Origin: Elmis aenea
Lineage: Eukaryota; Arthropoda; Insecta; Coleoptera; Elmidae
Assembly (NCBI GenBank): GCA_947652605.1
Contig: OX393582.1
Span: forward strand, 12,982,544 to 13,046,543
Length of the DNA: 64,000 nt
Direction of reading: 5' to 3'
Numbering within the stretch: position 1 is the first letter of the stretch; the number at the start of each line of letters is the position of its first letter. Shown here one piece after another: positions 44,910 to 56,759 of the stretch. A program made the position numbers and the translations under genes. The notes below the pieces were generated by a model, which was not told where the DNA came from, searched no databases, and saw nothing but the letters and a program-made list of their open reading frames with translations.

Positions 44910-44919
44910 GTCTTAACGC

Positions 44920-45963
44920 CTTTAAACAAAGAGACAATAGCTTGGATAAACCTTAAAGCCAATATTCAAAAAAAAAGTTTGAAACCTAAAAAGCAGTTAT
45001 GCATTTTTCATAATTTTGTTTTTAAAAAGCACAGCTCATTAATTTTTCCTATTGCTCACGTTTCCATGGTCAGAAATTCTGTCTTAACAAAGTAAACATC
45101 AAATTATAAAAAGGAGCGTTATTGATTTATTTAACCTTTCTTAACATTACACAATTTTGTTCAGTTGAGTTTTGTTATATAATTCCAGATCGAGAAGGTT
45201 CTATTTGCTTGGTCGTTTCCCTTGACTGGGCCTAGTGAATCCAGACGGCGGTTGTCAATGGCAACCAATAGTAATTTAATTTCTGTATATTCTGTAATAC
45301 ATTTACGAATACAAGGTGATTTACAAATGTTTGCTTTTACAAAGCCGCGAATATCTAGACAACGATACGCTAGCTTGATTAATAAACACGAGTCTTTATT
45401 AGTTGTTGATCACTGTTGGGCGATTCGGATGAAATAATAATAAACACGTCTAGGTGTCAAGTAGCCTTGGAGAGTTAGAAATCAAATTACCATGCTAAAT
45501 TAGGCAGAAAAAATAAATAATAAAATTGATTAAAATACAGTACCTACCGTACCCAGAATGTTTGGTCATTAAACAAAAATCAGCAAGGTCTTTCATATTT
45601 TTTTGATAGATTAATAACCTTTATAAAAAACTGAAAAATCTGTTTTTCTATTTTTGTTATCTTTTTAATTACGATCGTTTAATTTTTTTTTAAACGTTAA
45701 CAAATTTAGGGAAAAATTTATCTAGAAAAAATACAGTTTAGCTCCATATTTATTGAATCAAATATACCTACTAATTTTCTTAGTAGAGCATTTGACATGC
45801 TGAAAAATATGAAAAATCGATCTAAGTGTGCTACACAAAATGAATAGATTATTTGCGTTTTAGTTTAAAAGGTATGCCAAGAAATGTACGATCCGTTATT
45901 TTTTTTCTGAAATAACTTTGTAAATATTTTTCCACTGCATTTTTAACTTTTTTTTGGAAATGT
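44920..45963. other. Intergenic sequence, nothing recognised
   Basis: The frame at 45222-45437 has no family motif and no supporting splice context. Nothing else supported. Confidence 0.45.
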
Positions 45964-46687
45964 AATTGGTGTCCCGGATTACATTTCCAGCATGGGGATC
46001 TCGCTTATTATAAGAGATACAGATTTATTTAAATTAGATGAATTATTTTCAAGTGGAAGAGGAGCTACAATCAATTTTTAAAAGTACAAAATTTTTCGTA
46101 CGTCAGAAGTTATGGCAAAAAATATGAAAATGTTGAATTTATTTTTTCTTTCATAAATATTTTGTCTTAAGCATTAGATCAATTTTATTAATATTTTCTT
46201 GGGGTACTTTTTAATGAAGACTGTAACTGTTATTTTAGAATTTTTTTATCACATACCATTGTTGAGATGTTACCACTAATTTCGTATTTTCTTATGAGCT
46301 GCGAAGTTTGCTACGGAGCTGTTTTTTCTTCTTTTAAATAAGATATTATTTGCTATATTTTTGCAAAATTTCAACCCACCAGAAAGTTCTGATAAAAAAA
46401 CAGGCGTTGCACTTTTCAGCTCCCTGTGAAGGTGGAAGTTGATTGAAAATATTATATATTACTATGGAAAACCTTTTTATAAGTATAAAACATCTACCAT
46501 AAATATAATTCTCCTTCATTTATCCCAATTTGAGAAATAAAATAAAAACCTAATTTTACTGCTCATCTTTAGGGGGGTGATATTCCGAAAGGAGAAGTAA
46601 AAGGAAAATAATTTATATGAAAGATCCCCTTAATTTTTCATAGGGAATCACCTCCCAAATTTTTTGCAATATTTAAGAAACACCCTG
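45964..46687. mobile_element. CAGGGTGTCCC-type element with decayed left end
   Basis: The left end is reduced to GGTGTCCCGGATTACATTTC. It continues GGGATCTCGCTTATTATAAG, the same body as the copy starting at 63090. The right end is AACACCCTG with TA. It contains GTCTTAAGC (about 46168-46176), the uninterrupted counterpart of the site where piggyBac sits in the copy at 63090. Non-coding. Confidence 0.65.
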
Positions 46688-46689
46688 TA

Positions 46690-48720
46690 TATTTCTGAAT
46701 AGTGAATAAAGCTGCCTACAATAGCATTAAAAAATCTAAATTTTAATAAATGTAAAAAGATGTCATCCAATGTTTTCTTTCAAAACTGATTGGTACATTT
46801 TTTTGTTAAGATCAAATACCTATTATATATTATTTATTACATTTCAAATCTTTTAAACATTTTTAAGTATTTGATATTTATCGAGAAATAACGTATCATT
46901 TCATAAAGAACATTTTATGTGCCTAAATGGGGGTCACAATTTTGTTGTTGTAACTGCTAATAGACTATAGTAACATTTATCATTTAAAATATAATCAAAA
47001 TCTTAAAAAAATCTTACCAGTTCTTATTTTTTGGCCTACTCATACACAGATATAAAAATAGTTTGATGTCTTAGATTAGGGAATAAAAAAATTAACTATA
47101 CAGGTGATTGATTGGGACCGGGCATTAAAAATATATGAAGAATGAAATTGATCTGAAATTTTGGTTGACCATAATGGCATCTGATCTGTTTATTGAAAGT
47201 ATTTTCAAGATGGCGACACTTCCGGATATACTGGAAGTTGACGTCTACTTTCTTCTTTCAAATACAATGGTCCATTTTTTATTGCATTTTTGGTTTTAAC
47301 ACGTTATTTTATAGGAACTTTTGATAGCATTCTCTATACCTAAGTGCAGTCAATTTTTAGATTTTGGGACTTTTTTGAAATTTTTTTGATTGTCATCGTG
47401 ATGCTTATATTAATTATCTACCGCCGCCATTTTTAAAGAAAAACGCTCAAATTGAGACTATGGATAGAAGAAACCTTGGAGTTCATATTGCAATTTTTGC
47501 AATCGAAACATTACCTAGAGGGTGTCCAAAATATCGTTTTATTTTAAATGCAACTTCACACCATTAAAACTTGTTTTTTTCCCTTTAAATACTACACACA
47601 TTTTTTTTTTCATTTTCACATGCAAAATTAAATTTTGTATCACTATCAGTGTTGTGGCTCTTACATCAAATTTTATAGTGGCAGTCACTATTTTTACTTT
47701 AAACTTTCTTTGATTTTACACAACACGTGAAGTTATTTACAGGATAAAAAATTGTTGTGCAAAAGTATTTATACAATCGGTTCACTGCCTCTGCAATAAT
47801 ATTATACATAATAATTATATTAAATGAACATTGAGCATTAGATATAGGACATTAATTTATCTGATTTTCAGTCTTTAGTTAGCAAAGTATGTATCGCGCT
47901 TAAGAAAACTTTCTAAACAAATTCATATTTACCTATGTTAAACCTTATAATTATCACAGCGTACGAAATTTAAAATCCTCCAAGTCGAGTAAGATCTAGG
48001 AATCGCTTATTTAATTATTTAACTAAAAGTTTTAATTCTTACAAGTCGTTTAAACCTTTGCTCTACCAAGAAAAACAAATCAGTTGCAGAAAGGGAATGA
48101 CTTGCATGACAGAAATAGCAAGTCACATTTCCAAGTAAAAGCGCTTTTATTATTATAACTTCTCATGTTGTTTTCCAACGTTTTCTCACAGTCAACAACA
48201 AATTAAGAACTAGAATATAACCTCCTTTGTGACAGTCGACATACAGTTACCAGCAACGATTTCTTGCGAAAACATTGATGTGATAAATATAATAGTGATA
48301 TTCAAACGAACGAGAAGAAGTATAAATCGCCCTCGCAAAAATAGATTTTCCTTTTTGTCCTGCGATATGGAAGTTTCCATACACAAGAATCAATATTATT
48401 TGTCAAGGTATCGATAACCGCCTTAGAAAAGTGGTTTGTCACGTAGCACAAGACAAAAAATGTAAATATGTAACATTATCGTGCTTTCTTTACAGTTAAT
48501 ATCGATGAATAATATAATTTATTGTGACTTGAAACATAATCTGTGAATGTCCAGATATTTTTATGTGCATAATTACAAAGTAATTGCGTGGGAACGGCGC
48601 TTGTGGTTACCAATATAGTTTATTTATTAATTATTTAAATTATCGCAAGATCTATTCCAGTAATCATTTACCAATAATAACACATGCAGCAACCATTTTG
48701 ATGGAGTGTGAAAACAGCAT
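46690..48720. other. Intergenic sequence with a lone TA-CAGGTG end at 47101
   Basis: CAGGTGATTGATTGGGACCG at 47101 follows TA. A hairpin ACTTCCGGATATACTGGAAGT lies at 47220-47240, similar to one in the element at 20100-20232. AGAGGGTGTCC at about 47519 may be another decayed end. No coding sequence is supported; the frame at 48229-48417 has no motif. Confidence 0.4.
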
Positions 48721-48994
48721 TGTACAAGGTGGTCCAAATTCGATAGGATTACATGGGTATCTCGCTTAATAGTCAAGATAGAGAAATGGATAAATTACCA
48801 AGTCTGCAGTTTTTTGGGACAAACTCAGAACCGTTTTCAAAAATATTCTATCATTTCCGGTTTTTGAGTTATTAAAGAAAAACTGTTTGTTTTAATTATA
48901 TTTATAATATGTCATATCTCCCTTATTGTTTTAAATATCGAAAAAGTTTATGAAGATTATTTTTAAATATTTTTATATTATTATTATATTACGG

Positions 48995-49402
48995 CAGTAC
49001 TACAAAAACTTTTTTGTGCGATCGTACTAGAAACAGCTGTTTGACGGACGCGTTAGCAATTATAAAGTACTGCATTACCGGCCCTATCCTTAGCAACGGC
49101 TGTAAAAGTTACTTTTCAGGCCGTTACCCTTAGCAACGGCCGAAAAAGTAACTTTTACGGCCGTTGCTAAGGAGAGGGCCGGTAATGCAGTACATACGCC
49201 GTCATCTGTCAGTGACAGTATGTCACGTAGTTTCTAACCTATAATTTTAAAAATTACTAAAAATTTAAATTGTTTTTAATTCGATCGCACAAAAAATGTA
49301 ATATGCACCTCGGCCAAAACGTGTAACTTTTTCGGCCGCGTCTGGTTTGCTGGTCGAGACGTAGTCGAGGCCAGCTAACAGATACATAAATAACTATTTT
49401 AC
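48995..49402. repeat. Palindromic repeat family R, copy 2
   Basis: It shares with 20330-21040 the outer GTGCGATCG/CGATCGCAC boxes, GTTTGACGGACGCGTTAGCA, GTCACGTAGTTTCTAACCTA and the final CGTCTGGTTTGCTGG segment. It interrupts the foldback element 48725-49714, so it inserted after that element did. Its centre is the 127-bp hairpin at 49067-49193. Confidence 0.75.
49067..49193. repeat. 127-bp hairpin, GTACTGCATTACCGGCCC arms
   Basis: GTACTGCATTACCGGCCC...CCTTAGCAACGGC is followed by its near-exact complement GCCGTTGCTAAGGAGAGGGC then CGGTAATGCAGTAC. The middle contains further AACGGC/GCCGTT repeats. It would form a very stable stem. Non-coding. Confidence 0.85.
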
Positions 49403-49997
49403 GCTCGCCATTAAAAAGTTATGACACAAATTCACCTTTTTTAAATGGAATCTATAGTTGGCTATGAACTATTTATATTCCTTATTTTTTTCCCTTCCAA
49501 ATATACTAAGGTTGATTAATTTATTTTCAATAATACGCAAGTTACAAAGGTTTTTTTATCTTTCTAGAAAGAAAAATCGGACATGATAGAATATATTTGA
49601 AAATTGTTTTGAGTTTGTCTAAAAAAACTGTACATTTTTGGTAATTTAACCGTTTCTCTATCTTAATTATTAAGGGAGATATCCATGTAAGTCCATCGAA
49701 TTTGGACCACCCTGTACGCTGTGGCAGACATGTGTGAACCTTGTTCATTCAATTCAATGTCCATAAACTTTTTTTTAATGTCGTAACTAAACGCTAAAAT
49801 CCGTCGTTTTATCAAATACCTAGTCATTGGACTAAATAAGAAATTTGTCGTCACAGGTGTACGAAATTGAAGAATTTGATTAGATGTCTGCATATTTTAG
49901 TCATTTCATTAAATGAGTAAATAGGACCAGGTGTTTGATAATATGATGGAAAACATCCAGGCATTTAGTTGTTGGCCAGATAAATTTAAAAAAAAAC

Positions 49998-50121
49998 TGG
50001 AAGAGGTAGAGAGCTTAAACTATTTGGGGTAACAATCCTAGGAAACGAGAAAAAATGGATGAAAAATTAATAAAGAAATCAGTAAAGTAGCAAAAATTTA
50101 CCATGTCCTCAAAAATAATAG
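49998..50121 (+). pseudogene. LINE reverse transcriptase fragment, part 1
   Basis: Across one frameshift it reads EEVESLNYLG, VTIL and SKVAKIYHVLKNN. 'V..F.YLG..I' followed by 'I..A...Y..LKN' is the conserved segment before the C-terminal domain in insect non-LTR reverse transcriptases. The continuation is at 50785, after the mariner insertion. Confidence 0.65.
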
Positions 50122-50775
50122 GTTGGTAGTGGTACATATGAATTGTCAGTTGTTGTCTTGACAACGATGTTTTAAGCACCTTGATTGAAGAAGATCCGTC
50201 TCAGACTTCAGCAGAACTTGCTGAAAGGTTAAGTGTTGACCATACAACTCTTACGATATCTCCATGTCATAGGTGCATAGTTCAAATCAAAAAACTGGAC
50301 AAATGGGTGCCGACATACCCCAAAGCGCTTAATACATCCACGCTAGCTTTTGCTAACAGTTTTGTGGGGCATTTGCGCACTTATCCACTATTCCTTCTTA
50401 CCTACCGGTGAAAGCATTACAGCGGACACATACTTCTGAAACACCAGGGACCTAATACGTTACATGATAATGCAAGATCCCACACATCGCAAATATGAAA
50501 CTTAATTAACTTGAATATGAAATTCTTCAGCATCCGCCATATTCACCTGACTTATCTAGAACAGATTACCACGTCTTCAAACATCTGGACCACTTCAAAT
50601 CGGGCAAAATTTTAACAGCGAAGAAAAGTGTTATAAATGATATTGATCCTAAAAATTCCGATTTAAAAAAAAAAGACATATACATACACCCTTGTAGATC
50701 GTTGTCAGGAACAGCTGGAGTCTATTTTGATTTTTTTTTTGTCATAAACCACAATGTTTAAATTACCTGATACAT
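50122..50775 (+). pseudogene. mariner transposase pseudogene (classical mariner)
   Basis: It opens with GGTTGGTAGTGGTACATATG, similar to the TTAGGTTGG... ends of mellifera/irritans-type mariners. The coding remnant includes IEEDPSQTSAELAERLSVDH, then IQKLDKWVP-like IVQIKKLDKWVP, then LHDNARSHT, then ILQHPPYSPDLSRTDYHVFK and HLDHFKSGKI. These are, in order, the second HTH, the linker WVPH region, the HDNARPHT motif and the YSPDLAP.D.H.F catalytic segment (its D-equivalent retained). Several frameshifts and deletions make it inactive. It interrupts a LINE reading frame. Confidence 0.82.
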
Positions 50776-50784
50776 TAATAGACA

Positions 50785-51170
50785 ATAAAAAAATAAACAG
50801 GAAACCTACAACAATATACAGGAAGATCTACAGACCGATTCTACATATGGAAGCGAAAGTTGGATTTGAAGCAATGATACAAAAAGTACACTTCAGCTAA
50901 TGTGAATTATGGTTTAAAGGAGAAACAAAAAGGAATTAAATGAGATACGACAAAATAAGATAAGAACTTAATGTAGAACCCATAACACTTAATCTGTATG
51001 AACGAGGTAAGACAGATGAATTGCATATGGAAAACAAAAGAGCAGGGAATAAGCTAGAGGAAGACCTAGGAAAACATTGGACAAGACAAAAACGCTAAAA
51101 AAAGAGGCTAGCAGACTAGCAAACAACCAAAACGAGAAAAATCGCCCACAAAATATACTAAAGACTAGGA
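50785..51170 (+). pseudogene. LINE reverse transcriptase fragment, part 2
   Basis: It resumes as TIYRKIYRPIL, then, after a frameshift, TYGSESW, which is the invariant '(I).RP.L.YGSE.W' motif at the end of the reverse transcriptase domain. A later RGRPRKTLD piece (about 51050-51085) is the usual basic tail. Many stops. Parts 1 and 2 read as one LINE split by the mariner. Confidence 0.7.
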
Positions 51171-51901
51171 AGATATTTTTATGTTATATTATTTTTTATA
51201 AGTACTTTTATTTTTTAAAGAGGATTATTTATTTGCCCAATATATAAAAAAATGCGTATTTATTGTAAGGATTTTATAAAGTAAGTGTGTAATTTTTGTT
51301 TAATATTAAATTTTGTTTTAATCGAAATTATTCTGTTCTTCAATGAAAAACTAAAAATAAAAGCACAGATTAGTTATCTTTTATGTAATTTCAAATCACA
51401 AAAATTGTTGGAACCGCCAGCTTTAATAAACTCAAAAGTAAGCAGTCACCATTTTCAAGGAAAACAACCAACATTTTACCTAGTGCATGAATCTATACAG
51501 TTAGTTATATTATTATCATAACGTCTAGTCGCAATAAAATATTTAAAATATTCAGACAAATAGTCATATACATGTGTTTAACTTCGTATCCGTTAAACAA
51601 AAATGACTAAACATTTGATAACATGACGAATTCAATCGTAAGGCTGCAACATATGCACAATTTGGTCGATAATAAGTTAAATGTTTATTCTAACAAAAGT
51701 AAGTTATAAAATATATGATTTTTAATTAATATATAATTATTTCTAGAATAAAAGCAGTGCCTTTTAATGCTTTAAAAGTCATCGTCTGAAATACTAGAAA
51801 TTCTCTATATTCTCCCCAAATTATTACTGGCGTTAAGAACAAACATCAATTATAGTCTTGTCTTCTCCTTCTTCAACCTTGGGGATCCCTGAATCCTAAG
51901 G
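51171..51901. other. Intergenic sequence, nothing recognised
   Basis: No feature supported; the frame at 51285-51521 lacks motifs. Confidence 0.45.
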
Positions 51902-52048
51902 AAGGGGTTCCCAAGCCTTTTTATGATGTTCAAATATCATTCAAATTTATTTGCCACGGTAGAACAAAATATTGTCTATCAAACAATTCATTGAGGTTCG
52001 CTGTAATTTTGAAGGAGATCCTAAATTTAAAAAGTTTGGGAAACCCTG
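51902..52048. mobile_element. Possible hAT miniature, about 147 bp
   Basis: AAGGGGTTCCCAAGCCTTTTT at the left and AAAAAGTTTGGGAAACCCTG at the right are imperfect inverted repeats of the CAGGGTTTCCCAAAC type known from hAT elements. The flanking octamers do not match, so the duplication is not confirmed. Confidence 0.45.
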
Positions 52049-53170
52049 ATTTAGGCAAACTGCCTGTTCTGCCTACTCAATTCAATGTTATAGTTATTCC
52101 TAAAAATTGGGATAAAATTACTTTTTAATACTTTTTTAAGAGCAAATTATCGAATGGTTTTTAGTTTTCATTTTGAAAATGAATATTTAATTGGAAGTCC
52201 TTAAATAGTAGCTATTGTAATTTTTATGCAAAAAGTAAAGTCATAATAAATAAGGGTTGAATATCTTATTTGTTTTTTAAATTTGTAATTTTTTTGCAGA
52301 TTTGACTAATATTTCTTAGATTTTGAATTGATGTAAGATGTGTAAAATGCTAATAATTTAGAAAAATCTTTAACAAAATAAATGTCGTGTTGTGTAACTT
52401 GAAACATTAATTGTTTTATGTCGTACACCTAACAGTAGAACGAGTAGAAGGACTAATATTTTTTAAGAGTCTAACTTTATGTTTTTAGAAGTGATTGTTG
52501 GATAAGTGCCCGACATTTTGAGCGATTTATTTTAAATTTAATTTTTTTTATAAACGAAGAATTTTTTGTAGAGATGGCAGACAAGTTTCAAGACTCTCCT
52601 CACTTCATTAGAAGAAATCTAGCATACCTTCATGGGATTCTATGTATACATTATTGTTAGGTATCGTTCGTTTGGCTTAATGTGCGTTTTGTTTCATTTA
52701 TAAATTTGTCTTTTTGTCGCGCCTTTTTGGTTGGTTTCATAGCCGTCGCGCATGCCCGCCAAAAAGGCCTCTTTTCGGGCAAGAAGAACAATCGAAAATT
52801 GCCCATGTGCCGGTGTGTATGTGCATCTAACTGGTACGTAAACCCAACGCTTTCGTTTGTACTTCAATTTATGGTCCTTCGAGAGTTTGACTGATTTCTG
52901 TTCATACGCACTAATTATATAAAAAGATAAGTGATTTTGATTGAAACATCTTTATATATAAAAATGATTATGTTTGTTTCAAGCAGGGCTAGAAACAGAA
53001 AAAAATTTTGGTTAACGGTTAACCGAATTCAAGAACTTTATTTTTATAACGGTTTTTGTTGAAAAACCGGTTTTTTCCGTAAAAAGTTTCAAAAAAAGTG
53101 CCAACTGTTATACATTGTCCAATTCAGAATAAAATGCTCTACAAATTGGCGTTAAAATCAGATATAGCGT
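52049..53170. other. Intergenic sequence, weak LINE-tail trace at 52427
   Basis: CACCTAACAGTAGAACGAG (from about 52427) resembles the 3' end of the LINE at 53508-53773 (CACCTAGCAGTAGAAGGTC). Near 52740-52830 a small CG-rich patch is unexplained. The frame at 52682-52894 has no motif. Confidence 0.35.
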
Positions 53171-53188
53171 CCACAAGAAAAAAATGAC

Positions 53189-53502
53189 CTGATGATGGTT
53201 TTAAAAAAACGAAACGTCGCACGGAAAATATAATTGGGGAATTTGATTCCTTGCAAAAAGTGGCCTTGAAAATGTTTTACAAAAATGAAATTTGACATCA
53301 AATGAAAAAGTTACGGGCAAAAAACAAAAATCCACTTTTTTACTTTTTTCCCTATATCTCAAAAACTAAAAGAGCTAGATAAGTTCTGTTTGCGTCAAAT
53401 TATTAAGCACCTGAATATACAACTTTGCCCCAATTTAACCGAAGTCGTAACTCTTACCGTTTACGAGATCCCTATAGTTGCCCGCGAAAAACGAGAACCC
53501 TG
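53189..53502. mobile_element. Right half of a CAGGGTT-type element with CGAAACGTC motif
   Basis: The right end ACGAGAACCCTG is followed by TA. Upstream text (TTTAACCGAAGTCGTAACTC, TTACGAGATCCCTATAG) matches the terminal arms of the element at 58162-59082 in inverted sense. No left arm is present. CTGATGA (53189-53195) followed by GAAACGTC (53211-53218) is the second hammerhead-like motif of the window. Confidence 0.5.
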
Positions 53503-53507
53503 TAGAG

Positions 53508-53773
53508 AACAATTAAAGATGAAATCAGTTGAAACAAAAATACAAGAAAGAAAGCTGGGATGGTTGGGCCATATTTATAGGATGAAAGAAGCTAGGATTA
53601 CCAGAAAAGCTTGTGATCACAGGGAAAAAACAAAAGTAGACCGAGAAAAACCTGGCAAGGCGAAGTTAAAAAAGCAGCCATGGATAGAAACATCAAATGG
53701 AAAGACATAAAAAAAGCTAGCACAAGACAGAAAAACATGAAAAAAATCAGCACAACACAACAGTCCTACACCT
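53508..53773 (+). pseudogene. LINE (RTE-like) reverse transcriptase C-terminal tail
   Basis: It reads KSVETKIQERKLGWLGHIYR then MKEARITRKACDHRE. After a frameshift it continues WQGEVKKAAMDRNIKWKDIK and KASTRQKNMKK to a stop. 'K..RL.W.GH..RM' and 'W...V..A...R.I.W..........R..W' are the C-terminal signatures of insect endonuclease-reverse transcriptases. The copy is 5' truncated against the preceding element and ends near a T-run at 53801. Confidence 0.78.
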
Positions 53774-53814
53774 AGCAGTAGAAGGTCTTATGACTAAATA
53801 ATTTTTTTTTTTTT

Positions 53815-55146
53815 CAAAAATAGACTGATAGCAAATTTTTACAAAAATCACTGTGTTTTGTGATTATTTCGGTATTTACGACATATCACTCCTATATCTA
53901 CTGTAATATTTTTAATTTTTCGTAAATTGTTTTTTACGATGGATCAATTTACAGTTCTGTTCATTATAAAAATAATGAATGCAATGTTTCAAATGATTCT
54001 ACAAAACAAATGTTTTTCACCACAACTCAGAATTCTGTTCAGAATGTGAGCTTAAATATTCATCCTATCTTACAGACTTAATGATTGTAAATTGTATATG
54101 CATGAGTGACTACTAATTTCTCGTAATATTTATGGTAATACCAGAGTTTTTAATTATGAACTCACGTTTTAATATTTTGCCATACATTTCAATCATACAC
54201 AATAGGCGCATTTGCACGAGAAAATATTGAAACTACAGTTCACGATTTTCTGTTCACATTATAGCTACATATCGCCAACAAAAAAAGGTGGTTCAAATTA
54301 ATTTTTAGCTTGTTCGAGTAATTAATTTATGAATTAAAACTAGTAATGGCCATAACCTGAACATTTGTGGAGTACAAGGGTATGCAATTAATGTAGCAAA
54401 TATAATTTCGTGATAGTTCGAAGTATCTTAGTAAACTAGTTTATCAAAATTTGGGTAAAATCCGCTTTAGGTTAAAGAAGGTTCATTTTTAATTTAAATT
54501 AATTTCTGTTAACACCAAAGTTATGGAATAGCATTAGATAAAACTAAGTCTATTTGAATACGTTATATTACTGGCTTTAATTACCACCAAAGTTATTAAT
54601 AAAAAAAAAGTTGGTCTCCATAACTCCGAAAATGGTATAAATTTTAGACTAATTTTTGAGTAGTGCTGTGATTTAGTTGGCAGGATCATCAATCAGGGAC
54701 AACAGTCTACTTTTAGGTTTTAGGGTTTGTGTATGCAACCTCGTTTAAAATTGCGTTTGACAAAATACAAGGAAAGCAAAATTTAAAAAATGTGTATGTA
54801 GATACACAACTAAAAAACCTTAAAAGAATTTTCACAAAGAAAAACCATAATATTGGTTATAAGGTTATAACTTAGATTTAATTGTTGCTGAGAAATATAA
54901 TTTTAATATTCTTCTTTTTTTCGAATTGCATTTCATTTTTTTTTACATAGTGTATAATTTACCTTCCTTTTGCTAGAAACTTTTTTAATAAAAGGGCACA
55001 CGTTAGATCAATTCCAGATCCCTGTCAAAAAGAAAAGAAGTACCAAAATTATTTAAAAGGCTTCTAATAATTACAAGGTGCCTTAGCTAATTTTTGAGCC
55101 TAAATAGAACGTTTTTACTGATTATTGTTTTTATGAACCCCTCATA
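53815..55146. other. Intergenic sequence, nothing recognised
   Basis: AT-rich, no supported feature. Confidence 0.5.
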
Positions 55147-55148
55147 TA

Positions 55149-55767
55149 CAGGGTGTCCCGCTTATCGTGAACAGCATGGGAACCTCGTAAACGGTAAGAG
55201 ATACAGAGTTGGTTAAACGGATCAAAATGAGCTATGATTTAAGATTTAGGAGCAGCTTTTCTATGGAAACCAACTTGAACAAAATAAATAGCTTTTTCGG
55301 TAGTGAAAAAAAAAACAAAAATATTACGTTTTTAATTTTTGATTATAACTTGCTTATTTGAAATCATACTTAAAATATTTTTCGAAAAATTAAAGACTCT
55401 TTTTTCCGTACCTAGATTTAAAAAATAATATTTTTATTGGTGTCACAGCCAACAAGAACCCGCATCTAAAATAAAAAAGTTGGACTTAAAATAACAAAAA
55501 CAAATGAAGATAAGTAAAATTTATTAACAAATCTTAAATCTACGCAAAAACGTGTCCCGATAATGTCGAAAGATATTTTGAGTAGAATTGAAAAGGTCGT
55601 TTGATTGTTTTTTATTAGTAGCGCAAAAATATCTATTTTTTAAAGAATTTGTTTTTCATAGAATAGTTATTCAAAATCATAGATCATTTTGACCCGTTTA
55701 ACATACTCTGGATATCTTACCATTTACGAGATATCCATGTTGTTCACGAAAACTAGTATACTCAGTA
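55149..55767. mobile_element. TA-flanked CAGGGTGTCCCGC foldback element
   Basis: The left end CAGGGTGTCCCGCTTATCGT follows TA. The body (GTGAACAGCATGGGAACCTC, GTAAACGGTAAGAGATACAG) is mirrored at the right by ATCTTACCATTTACGAGATA and CATGTTGTTCACGA. The last about 20 bases on the right are degraded (ACTCAGTA for ACCCTGTA). Same family as 22801-23800. Non-coding. Confidence 0.75.
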
Positions 55768-55914
55768 TGTGAAGGAATGTTCTAAAAACAGTCAATCTTA
55801 AAAAGACAGTTAAATACAACTAATGAATTAAGATTAGCTATTTTATGTAAAGTTTATTAAATAAAAAAAAATATGCTTAGAAAAACATGATCTTTTCCAA
55901 AGTGCAGAACTTAA

Positions 55915-56626
55915 CTCTTGTGGTTTTACTGCGAAACCACACTTTCAAAAATTCCTAGTCTAAAAGTATAGAGATTTATTCGGGAATCACGCGTATGTGC
56001 CCTATAGTATCGCCATCTGTCGATCTATGGCGTAAAATTTGCTCAAATATATTCAGTAGCCAATGGAATACATATTTTAGTCGGTACTTTACCAAGATAA
56101 TGAAATAAAAGTGATTTATGTTAAAAAAATGACTAAAAGGCCGTTTTAGGTGACATTTTTTGCACGAATCATTTTAATATGTTCATAAGAAAGTACTTCT
56201 TATAAAAGTTTGAAAAACTTTTTAAAATTCTTTCCCAAAATTATGTGGTTTCATTATGAAACCACTATGCGTTTGTGCACCAAATTATTCATAATTTTAG
56301 TCGATAAAAAGTGGGTTTTTGCCTTTCGACGGTAAAAAACTGTTTTTTCAAATATCTTGTAAGATAACTTCTCTTTGGTTATAAAAATGTATATGCTTTT
56401 ATGTGAGCGTATAGCATAAATTATAATATTAAAACTCATCTATTTATTTTGTTCCACATATCACTAATGCAATGTGGTTTCACTGCGTAGCCATATGATA
56501 TTGTTTAAATAAACGAATTTTTTTTTGCTAAAAAAACATAAATACTTTTCATTTAAATCATATTAAGTGTATTTATAAAATTTCATTAAATTTTTTTAAG
56601 TATTTTTTATTCTGTGTTTGAAAGGG
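55915..56626. mobile_element. Possible piggyBac-type miniature with GTGGTTTC hairpins
   Basis: The block is bounded by TTAA (55911-55914 and 56627-56630). The left starts CTCTTGTGG and the right ends TTTGAAAGGG, sharing only a short C(T/C)CTT/AAGGG match. It contains three GTGGTTT-YAY-...-AAACCAC hairpins (about 55919-55942, 56244-56264, and a broken one at 56472-56495). TTAA and CCCTT-like ends suggest piggyBac; the very short terminal match keeps this tentative. Confidence 0.35.
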
Positions 56627-56759
56627 TTAAATTTGTATTGCCCACTGAGAGTAGGCCACACTAAAACGCATTTTATAATTTAGATTGAATAGTAATAGTA
56701 ACTGAAAAATCATAAATTATTTTGAAATGTAAAAAGTATCTTACGGTATTTAAACTTTT

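Larger units (their letters stand above)
48725..49714. mobile_element. TA-flanked foldback, CAGGGTGGTCC family, copy 2 with nested repeat
   Basis: The ends CAAGGTGGTCCAAATTCGAT and ATCGAATTTGGACCACCCTG are inverted with TA outside (48723-48724 and 49715-49716). The arms match the element at 5188-5827, including GGGTATCTCGCTTAATAG and CTATAGTTGGCTATG. Relative to that copy, about 400 bp of family R repeat replaces part of the centre (48995-49402). Non-coding. Confidence 0.85.

Noticed and set aside
44910..45437. Frame at 45222-45437 as a host exon
   Set aside because: No family motif, no convincing splice sites and no neighbouring exons.
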